In this document: positions 1-5,258 of the stretch, piece by piece
Layout: every line of letters starts with the position of its first letter
How positions within the stretch are numbered: position 1 is the stretch's first letter
NCBI GenBank assembly: GCA_002308615.1
Contig: DBWC01000043.1
Location: 2,497 to 12,016 of the forward strand
Direction: 5' to 3'
Source: Clostridiales bacterium UBA1248
GTDB taxonomy: Bacteria; Bacillota; Clostridia; Oscillospirales; CAG-272
Length of the DNA: 9,520 nt
The notes under the pieces: generated by a model
Databases searched by the model: none
The model's input: the letters and a program-made list of their open reading frames with translations, nothing else
Told to the model about the DNA's origin: nothing
Program-made: the position numbers and the translations under genes

Positions 1-519
1 GGCTTTGACGATTATCTCAGCCACAACCTCGACCTTAACCTGAAGCGTGAGTTCATGACTGTAGGCGAGCTTTTGTCGTCCGCCGCGGAGAGCATAAAAG
101 CCGATACGCTTGACAGCGGAGCCGTTATAAAATGCGATATGAACGGCTGCGAGGACGAACAGATCTATGCGGACAAAGCGCGTCTGCGCCGCGTATTCAC
201 AAACGTCGTGAGCAATTCCCTGCGCCATTCCGACAAGCGCGACCTTGAAATATCGCTTTCCGCGTCGCGCCGCAAAGACGACGTCGTGATAAAGATAACC
301 GACAACGGCTGCGGCGTAAAGCCCGATCAGCTTGAAAAGATATTCGAGCCGCTTTACACAACGGATACGAGCCGTTCCGTCGCCGGTCTCGGCTTATCAA
401 TCTGCCGCGAGATAATAGGCTCTCACGGCGGGATCATCTGGGCGGAATCCGAATACGGAAAATACTTTTCCGTGTGCTTTACGCTCGGCATAGTCACATC
501 TGAAAAAAGACCGGAGTGA
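1..519 (+). CDS. Sensor histidine kinase, C-terminal part (5' end outside window)
   Basis: The reading frame is open from base 1 and ends in TGA at 517-519, giving 172 residues of a longer protein. It carries the GHKL (HATPase_c) ATP-binding domain: an N box (NVVSNSLRHSD, about residues 68-78), a G1 box (DNGCGV, about 101-106), an F box (IFEPLYTTD) and a G2 box (GLGLSICREI, about 129-138). These features identify the catalytic half of a two-component sensor kinase, which binds ATP and phosphorylates a histidine on the dimerisation domain. That His domain and any sensor or membrane part lie to the left of the window, so the signal cannot be inferred. No response regulator follows; a partner would have to be upstream. 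The last 26 bases overlap the 3' end of the convergent dpaB gene, so there is no room for an intergenic terminator. Confidence 0.9.
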   Translation, partial: GFDDYLSHNLDLNLKREFMTVGELLSSAAESIKADTLDSGAVIKCDMNGCEDEQIYADKARLRRVFTNVVSNSLRHSDKRDLEISLSASRRKDDVVIKITDNGCGVKPDQLEKIFEPLYTTDTSRSVAGLGLSICREIIGSHGGIIWAESEYGKYFSVCFTLGIVTSEKRPE

Positions 520-1060
520 TCTGTTTTCCCTCATTCGCCGCCTGTATGCATTTATCAAGCATTTGAAAATCGCAGACGAGCGAATGGGGCTTTTTTTCTT
601 TGTCGTCCATATACATCGGCGCAAAATAAAAATTCTTGCGGTTCAAAAGCGCGCCTATGTTTTTAAGGTTCGCGCCGAGCGCGTCGTTTGAGCAGAGCGC
701 TATAAGCACCGGTCTGTCCGCGCGCAGCGTGGCTTTGGCGGCGAGCGTCACTGAGCTGTCCGATACTCCGGAGGCGAGCTTTGACAGGGTGTTCCCGGTG
801 CACGGGCAGATAACGAGCATGTCGAGCGGCTCAAACGGTCCGAGAGGCTCCGCATCCTCCACGGTCATGACGGGCGGCCTGCCGCATATTTCCGTGACCG
901 CATCTATAAGCGCGTCATGTGTGCCGAAACGCGTGTCCGTATGAGCGGCGCGCTCCGATAACACGGGCACGATCTCGTATTTTTCCGACAGCTCCTTCAT
1001 AGCAAGAAGCGCTTTTTTGTGCGTACAGAAGGAGCCGCAGATACAGAATCCTATTTTCAT
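494..1060 (-). CDS. dpaB: Dipicolinate synthase subunit B (SpoVFB)
   Basis: A 188-residue flavoprotein-like subunit of dipicolinate synthase. With DpaA it makes dipicolinic acid from a dihydrodipicolinate-pathway intermediate in the mother cell during sporulation; the product is loaded into the spore core with calcium. Sequence support includes the N-terminal motif GFCICGSFCTH (4-14), the central CPCTGNTLSKLASGVSDS (85-102) and the C-terminal SLVCDF (160-165). Length is close to the roughly 200 residues of Bacillus SpoVFB. I chose ATG at 1058-1060 because the protein then begins MKIGF as in the family, and the start forms an ATGA overlap with the dpaA stop, indicating translational coupling. 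An upstream in-frame start would add 10 unrelated residues encoded inside dpaA. Its 3' end overlaps the convergent kinase gene by 26 bases. Confidence 0.94.
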   Translation of the reverse strand: MKIGFCICGSFCTHKKALLAMKELSEKYEIVPVLSERAAHTDTRFGTHDALIDAVTEICGRPPVMTVEDAEPLGPFEPLDMLVICPCTGNTLSKLASGVSDSSVTLAAKATLRADRPVLIALCSNDALGANLKNIGALLNRKNFYFAPMYMDDKEKKPHSLVCDFQMLDKCIQAANEGKQITPVFFQM

Positions 1061-1935
1061 AATACGCCCTTCTTCCGCAGGATGCCGCAAACGGCGTCCG
1101 CTATGTTTATTCCGGCTGTCAGCGGCGCGACCTTGCCGGGCAGCGACAGCGCGTGAATCGCCTTTAATCCGTAGCGCGCCGCGGCTTCAAAATCAACTCC
1201 GCCCGGCACGGACGCCAGATCGATTATCAGCGTGTCTTTGCCGGTAAAAGAAAGCGCGTTGTTGTCCATAATAAGATCGGGCACCGTGTTTATTATAACG
1301 TCCTTGCCTGATACGGCGCGGCACAGATCTTTCATATCCGCGGTATCGTATCCGGAAGCGCACGCCCAGGCGAGAGCGTCCTTATGTCTTGCGCAGACAG
1401 TCACACGGCAATGAAGCGCGGAAAACGCGGCGGCTACCGTCTTTCCCACGCGTCCGTAGCCTAAAACGAGCGTCCTTGAGCCGTGTACCGTGCGGGGAAG
1501 CTCCTTCATCGCAAGCTCAAGCGCACCCTCGGCCGTGGGTATCGCGTTTTTTACCGTCAGCTCTTCATCCTTCATATAATCTATCACGCTCAGGCTCAGG
1601 GCGTCCGCTTTTTCCATAAACCCCGGCGAGCAGAGCCCGGCTAAAACGAGCTGAGTAGGCATAACGGCGTCAAGCAGATCGTCTATCCGTATGTCTTCGC
1701 GCGAAAACGGCGCGTTCAGTCTGCATCCGTCAAACGAAAACGGTACGGGCAGTATGACCGCCGCCGCTCCTTTTACGGCGTCCTTTGCCGTCCTGCATCT
1801 GACCGCGTCTCCGCAGTCTGATCCGCCGGAATCGAACCCGCAGAAGCCGACCTCGAAGCCGCGCGACGCAAGCTCCTTTGCGCAGTATATCATTCTTATA
1901 TCCCCGCCTGTCACGGCGAGCTTGATCTCATTCAT
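1057..1935 (-). CDS. dpaA: Dipicolinate synthase subunit A (SpoVFA)
   Basis: A 292-residue protein of the DpaA family, the dehydrogenase-like subunit of dipicolinate synthase. Visible hallmarks are the N-terminal GGDIRM (10-15), the conserved block YMKDEELTVKNAIPTAEGA (120-138), a Rossmann nucleotide-binding loop LGYGRVGK (158-165), DLASVPGGVDF (239-249) and LPGKVAPLTAG (265-275). Length matches Bacillus SpoVFA. The gene is first in a two-gene operon with dpaB. In Bacillus the operon continues with aspartate-pathway genes (asd, lysC/dapG, dapA), which are absent here. A purine-rich AAAGGA lies about 14 bases ahead of the ATG, a rather long spacing, but no nearer in-frame start fits the family. 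In known spore formers this operon is read by a late mother-cell sigma factor; a matching -10 box lies upstream. Confidence 0.95.
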   Translation of the reverse strand: MNEIKLAVTGGDIRMIYCAKELASRGFEVGFCGFDSGGSDCGDAVRCRTAKDAVKGAAAVILPVPFSFDGCRLNAPFSREDIRIDDLLDAVMPTQLVLAGLCSPGFMEKADALSLSVIDYMKDEELTVKNAIPTAEGALELAMKELPRTVHGSRTLVLGYGRVGKTVAAAFSALHCRVTVCARHKDALAWACASGYDTADMKDLCRAVSGKDVIINTVPDLIMDNNALSFTGKDTLIIDLASVPGGVDFEAAARYGLKAIHALSLPGKVAPLTAGINIADAVCGILRKKGVL

Positions 1936-1980
1936 ATCGTTTGGTTCATTCCTTTCAAAATAATAATAACGTCCTGCTTT

Positions 1981-1989
1981 TATTATATG
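1981..1989 (-). promoter_or_regulatory. Candidate sporulation-type -10 box for dpaAB
   Basis: Read on the minus strand these bases are CATATAATA, which fits the sigma-K -10 pattern CATAnnnTA and partly the sigma-E pattern. It lies about 46 bases before the dpaA start, a sensible distance. No clear -35 (AC for sigma-K, ATA-type for sigma-E) is found at the usual spacing, so this rests on one box plus the known sporulation control of dpaAB in other species. Confidence 0.35.
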
Positions 1990-2021
1990 ACGGCGGCGTG
2001 ATATGCGATATAAACGAGATC

Positions 2022-2057
2022 AGTCCGTATGACGGCCGGCGACTTTTGATGCGGACT
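2022..2057. repeat. Inverted repeat in the divergent control region
   Basis: Arms AGTCCGTAT (2022-2030) and ATGCGGACT (2049-2057) pair over nine positions with one G-T wobble, around an 18-base spacer that itself contains the palindrome GCCGGC. It sits between the candidate dpaAB -10 box and the rightward promoter, so it could be an operator. It is not followed by a T run and does not look like a terminator. No binding protein is recognised. Confidence 0.4.
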
Positions 2058-2106
2058 TATGAAAATATAGATTTTTAATAAAATAAATACAAAAATTTAA
2101 TAAAAA

Positions 2107-2135
2107 TTGATGTAAAGTTGATAATAAGTTATGAT
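2107..2135 (+). promoter_or_regulatory. Predicted sigma-A promoter for pgsA and the lipid kinase
   Basis: A -35 TTGATG (2107-2112) and a -10 TATGAT (2130-2135) are separated by exactly 17 bases. The DNA just upstream (about 2060-2106) is strongly AT-rich, as an UP element would be. Transcription would begin near 2142, leaving a short leader before the start codon at 2179. Confidence 0.65.
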
Positions 2136-2168
2136 TAATATTGTAAAATTACGCTGAATAGCCGAAAT

Positions 2169-2172
2169 GAGG
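2169..2172 (+). promoter_or_regulatory. Ribosome binding site that decides the pgsA start
   Basis: GAGG lies 6 bases before ATG 2179. It overlaps the earlier in-frame ATG at 2167, which itself has no Shine-Dalgarno sequence ahead of it. This favours 2179 as the true start. Confidence 0.6.
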
Positions 2173-2178
2173 TTTACC

Positions 2179-2790
2179 ATGAACAAAAAAAAGGATTACT
2201 CAAAAAGGATATTTACCGTACCGAACGTTATTTCAATGTTCCGTCTTTTGCTCATACCGGTCTTTATCTGGTCATACGTTATACTGAAAAACGACGTTAT
2301 GACCGTTATACTGCTCGCGGTGTCCGGCGTAAGCGATCTGGCGGACGGATTTATAGCGCGGCGCTTCAATATGATAAGCGACCTCGGCAAAATGCTTGAT
2401 CCCGTGGCGGATAAATTCACGCAGCTGGCTATAATCATCTGCCTTATTTTCCGCTTTAATTATATGATAATACCGCTTGTATTCCTGCTTATCAAGGAGG
2501 TCTCCGACGCTATAACGGGGATAGCCGTCATAAAGGCGACGAAAAAAGTAATAAGCGCGGAATGGCACGGAAAGCTCGCCTCCACCGTTTTGTACCTGAT
2601 GATGACGACGCACATAGTATGGCCCATATTCACGGGCGGCACGCAGATACCTTTCACGGTATCGGTGATACTCGTTGCGGCGTCCACTTGCTTTGTAATC
2701 CTGTCGTTCATCCTGTACACGATAGGCAACGTCAGACTTATAAGATCGGGCAAAAAGGAAGCGGAAAACGGCGAGACCGATCAGGATTAA
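2179..2790 (+). CDS. pgsA: CDP-alcohol phosphatidyltransferase, PgsA type (CDP-diacylglycerol--glycerol-3-phosphate 3-phosphatidyltransferase)
   Basis: An integral membrane enzyme of 203 residues from ATG 2179. The CDP-alcohol phosphotransferase signature DG-x2-AR-x8-G-x3-D-x3-D is complete (DGFIARR ... GKMLDPVAD, about residues 55-79). These acidic residues bind the metal and CDP-diacylglycerol. The N-terminal NVISMFRLLLIPVF is typical of PgsA. About five to six hydrophobic segments follow, ending in a charged tail. The likely reaction is CDP-diacylglycerol plus glycerol-3-phosphate giving phosphatidylglycerol phosphate and CMP, the committed step to phosphatidylglycerol and cardiolipin. A cardiolipin or other CDP-alcohol transferase is possible, since substrate choice cannot be read directly. 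It is followed after 35 bases by a lipid kinase on the same strand, suggesting a small phospholipid operon driven from the promoter at 2107-2135. Confidence 0.88.
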   Translation: MNKKKDYSKRIFTVPNVISMFRLLLIPVFIWSYVILKNDVMTVILLAVSGVSDLADGFIARRFNMISDLGKMLDPVADKFTQLAIIICLIFRFNYMIIPLVFLLIKEVSDAITGIAVIKATKKVISAEWHGKLASTVLYLMMTTHIVWPIFTGGTQIPFTVSVILVAASTCFVILSFILYTIGNVRLIRSGKKEAENGETDQD

Positions 2791-2825
2791 ATTTTGTTTA
2801 TATATAACGAAAGGAAAAAACAGCT

Positions 2826-3686
2826 ATGTCCAAAGTATACGTATTCTACAATCCTTTGGCGGGACACGGAAAAGATCCGATAGACCGTCAGCACTTAACG
2901 GAATTCTTCAAGGATGAAGAATGTGTCTTCTGCGACATGACGGCGCCGGAAACCTACGGCGAGACCGTTGCAAAGATCGAAGAGACCGACAAGCTTGTGA
3001 TATGCGGCGGTGACGGAACGCTGAACCGCTTTATCAATCTGTCAAAGGAGCTGCCCGTAAAATGCGAGATATACCATCTGCCGGGCGGAAGCGGAAACGA
3101 CTTTGCGCACGATCTTGGCAAGGACAACGTGACCGATCCGTTCCCGATCACCGAATACGTTAAAAATCTGCCCACCGCTGAGATAAAGGGAAAGACTTAT
3201 AAATTCCTGAACGGCATAGGCTACGGCATAGACGGCTACTGCTGCGAGGTCGGAGACGAGCAGAAAAAACTGTCCGACAAGCCCGTAAACTACACGAGCA
3301 TAGCGATAAACGGACTTCTGTTCCACTACAAGCCGACGACGGCGACGGTCACCGTGGACGGCGTAAAGCACGTGTTTGAAAAAGCGTGGCTCGCGCCTAC
3401 GATGAACGGCAGGTTTTACGGCGGCGGCATGAACGCGGCGCCGGAGCAGGACAGACTGCATAACGAGACGTTATCCGTCATGCTGTTCCACGGAGCGGGC
3501 AGGATCAGAACGCTCGCGGCGTTCCCGTCCATATTCAAGGGCGAACACATAAAGCACAAAAACATGGTCACGATAATGACCGGCAAGGAGATAAAGGTGG
3601 AATTCGATTCTCCGAGAGCTTTGCAGGTGGACGGCGAGACGATACTTGACGTAAAGGAATACACCGCGCACGCGCCGAAAAAATAA
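2826..3686 (+). CDS. Diacylglycerol kinase family lipid kinase
   Basis: A 286-residue soluble or peripheral kinase of the DAGK catalytic-domain family (YegS/DgkB/LCB5 type). Visible motifs are the N-terminal YNPLAGHGK (8-16), the nucleotide-binding ICGGDGTLNRFIN (59-71), LPGGSGNDFAHDLG (85-98), NGIGYGIDG (129-137), a GGGM turn (199-202) and the C-terminal QVDGE (267-271) that closes the beta-sandwich domain. The family transfers the ATP gamma phosphate to a lipid alcohol. In Gram-positive bacteria DgkB recycles diacylglycerol left over from lipoteichoic acid synthesis into phosphatidic acid. Placement right after a PgsA-type enzyme fits a role in phospholipid turnover, but the lipid substrate cannot be read from sequence. 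GAAAGGA lies about 10 bases before the ATG. A strong terminator hairpin follows seven bases after the stop. Confidence 0.92.
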   Translation: MSKVYVFYNPLAGHGKDPIDRQHLTEFFKDEECVFCDMTAPETYGETVAKIEETDKLVICGGDGTLNRFINLSKELPVKCEIYHLPGGSGNDFAHDLGKDNVTDPFPITEYVKNLPTAEIKGKTYKFLNGIGYGIDGYCCEVGDEQKKLSDKPVNYTSIAINGLLFHYKPTTATVTVDGVKHVFEKAWLAPTMNGRFYGGGMNAAPEQDRLHNETLSVMLFHGAGRIRTLAAFPSIFKGEHIKHKNMVTIMTGKEIKVEFDSPRALQVDGETILDVKEYTAHAPKK

Positions 3687-3692
3687 GATACA

Positions 3693-3719
3693 AAAAAACG
3701 GCTTTCACAGCCGTTTTTT
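3693..3719 (+). terminator. Rho-independent terminator after the lipid kinase (copy 1)
   Basis: Perfect 11-bp stem, arms AAAAAACGGCT (3693-3703) and AGCCGTTTTTT (3709-3719), loop TTCAC. The A and T ends make it usable in both directions. It starts seven bases after the kinase stop codon. An identical 27-base copy lies at 3946-3972. Confidence 0.88.
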
Positions 3720-3746
3720 CAATTTGCAGACAAAGCATTTAAGAAT

Positions 3747-3932
3747 AACTCCTTCCGTCAACTTCGTTGACACTGTCCGGTTCGCGATCATAGATCGCTT
3801 CACCGCTTTGGCTAAAAATCTCACACCGTGAGATTTTCTTAACGCGTCGCGCCCTCAAAGAGGGAGGCAAATCAAGGCTCCCTCCCCGAGGGAGCTGTCA
3901 TCCGGGATCATTCCCGGATGACTGAGGGAGTT
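3747..3932. mobile_element. MITE-like hairpin-array element with imperfect terminal inverted repeats
   Basis: This 186-bp stretch fills most of the 325-bp gap between two convergent operons and has no credible reading frame. Its ends, AACTCCTTCCGTCA (3747-3760) and TGACTGAGGGAGTT (3919-3932), are inverted repeats matching at 12 of 14 positions. Six perfect hairpins follow one another: 3757-3771 (6-bp stem), 3784-3798 (6 bp), 3815-3837 (10 bp), 3852-3864 (5 bp), 3877-3895 (8 bp) and 3897-3922 (11 bp), with loops of 3 or 4 bases. The first and last are both bounded by GTCA and TGAC with different palindromic cores. The layout fits a non-autonomous miniature element. The CTCCCTC/GAGGGAG blocks resemble dispersed repeats I recall from gut Clostridia, but other copies cannot be checked here. 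A structured RNA or transcription barrier is an alternative. Confidence 0.6.
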
Positions 3933-3945
3933 TGTCTTCGCTCTG

Positions 3946-3972
3946 AAAAAACGGCTTTCACAGCCGTTTTTT
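3946..3972 (-). terminator. Rho-independent terminator for the leftward operon (copy 2)
   Basis: Arms AAAAAACGGCT (3946-3956) and AGCCGTTTTTT (3962-3972) with loop TTCAC, identical over 27 bases to copy 1. Read on the minus strand it lies about 40 bases after the transporter stop codon, so it should end the five-gene operon. It can also act on rightward transcripts. Confidence 0.82.
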
Positions 3973-4011
3973 TTCTTGATTTTTAAATCTGAATTTTTAA
4001 TTATCTTTTCT

Positions 4012-5256
4012 CTACTGTCCGAAAATGAGTATCAGTACCTCCGACACTATCACGACCAAAACAAGCGCCACGGGATACGCGGCGGCGTACGCGGAGGCAA
4101 CGTCCTCCGTTCCCGCGGTGTTTATAAGCGCGCCGAGCGCCGGGGTGGACGTTCTGCCGCCGGATATGGCGCCTAAACTGTCAAGCAGTTTCATTTTCAG
4201 CACGTATTTTGCAAAAATGAATCCTGTTATAAGCGGGATGACAGTCATTATCATTCCGTAAACGAAATAGATCCAGTTGAAATACTTGACGAAGTTTGCG
4301 CCTCCGGCAACGCCCGCGCCGATAAGAAACAGCATGAGCCCGAGCTCGCGCAGGACCTTGAGCGTCCTGTCGCTCGGCACGATAGAAACCTTTCCGATGT
4401 GTCCGAAGTGTCCCAGTAAAAGCGAAACGAGCAAACAGCCGCCCGTTATGGTGAGCGAGAAATTCCGCACCTTGAACGAGCCTATGATTATTCCGAGCAC
4501 GGCGGCGGCGCAGAACGGCAGAAAACTGAATCCGTCAAGCTGTACGTAGTTTTTTTTCTTCGTATCGTCAGTCTTTTTGCCGGCGATATCCGCCGCTAAG
4601 ATCGCGCGTTCTTTTTCCATATCGGCTTTCAGTATTTTCGGTATTATCTGTATGAAAAGCACTATTCCGATAATGCCGAAAATATACGCTATCCCGTGAC
4701 CTACCGTTACAAGATCCTCCAGCTGCGGCGAGATGCCCGTAACCGTCGCTTTTGCGGCGGAAAACGCCGGCGTGCTTGTCAGAGCTCCGGAAAGGATGCC
4801 CACAAGCATGGCGGTAAATTCTTTACTGTCAAGCGTACTGAAATTCTTTCCTGTAAGTATACATACGGCGCATACCGTACCGCCTGTTAAAACAAGCACA
4901 AGCGACAGTATGACGTAAGATTTGAAATGCTTTTTCAGATTGTGGAAAAATCCCGGTCCCGCTATAAAACCGACCGCGGTCACAAACATTATAAGCCCGA
5001 TGTTTTCTATTATTTTCAGTCCGTTTGACACATATGTCAAACTTATTTCGCCCGATTTTACCGAAAGCTCCGCGCCAAGCGTGTTGAAAAAGAAACAGCC
5101 GTATAACAGTGCGATTATAAACACGCCCGCCGTTCCGAGCGAAACGCCTTTTATCTTTATCCGTCCGAGACCGTATCCCGCCGCGGCTATTACAAAAACG
5201 GAGAATATCAGAAATATGACTCCCTCGACCGACAGCGCTCCTCCGAACAAGCTCAT
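4012..5256 (-). CDS. AspT/YidE/YbjL-family transporter, probable succinate exporter or aspartate exchanger
   Basis: A 414-residue polytopic membrane protein of the aspartate-alanine exchanger family. It has two homologous halves, each with the family's signature loop: GALTSTPAF (157-165) and GGRTSTPAL (366-374). The ending AYAAAYPVALVLVVI is also typical. Many members are about 550 residues with two TrkA-C (RCK) domains in the middle; here only a short charged linker (about 210-240) joins the halves, so those domains are missing. Known members exchange aspartate for alanine (AspT) or export succinate (SucE of Corynebacterium). It is the last gene of the fumarate-reductase operon, two bases after the flavoprotein stop (TAATTATG), pointing to translational coupling; its own ribosome site is weak. 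I infer it exports succinate or imports aspartate for fumarate supply. The family is solid, the substrate is not. Confidence 0.85.
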   Translation of the reverse strand: MSLFGGALSVEGVIFLIFSVFVIAAAGYGLGRIKIKGVSLGTAGVFIIALLYGCFFFNTLGAELSVKSGEISLTYVSNGLKIIENIGLIMFVTAVGFIAGPGFFHNLKKHFKSYVILSLVLVLTGGTVCAVCILTGKNFSTLDSKEFTAMLVGILSGALTSTPAFSAAKATVTGISPQLEDLVTVGHGIAYIFGIIGIVLFIQIIPKILKADMEKERAILAADIAGKKTDDTKKKNYVQLDGFSFLPFCAAAVLGIIIGSFKVRNFSLTITGGCLLVSLLLGHFGHIGKVSIVPSDRTLKVLRELGLMLFLIGAGVAGGANFVKYFNWIYFVYGMIMTVIPLITGFIFAKYVLKMKLLDSLGAISGGRTSTPALGALINTAGTEDVASAYAAAYPVALVLVVIVSEVLILIFGQ

Positions 5257-5258
5257 AA

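Noticed and set aside
1061..1090. An upstream in-frame start for dpaB adding 10 residues
   Set aside because: The added residues are encoded inside dpaA and match nothing in the family, while ATG 1060 gives the expected MKIGF start and an ATGA overlap.
2167..2178. An earlier ATG for pgsA
   Set aside because: It has no Shine-Dalgarno sequence; the GAGG at 2169-2172 serves ATG 2179.
3747..3932. A possible CRISPR array, because of regularly spaced palindromes
   Set aside because: The hairpins differ from each other in sequence and length; there is no repeated unit with constant-length spacers and no cas gene nearby.
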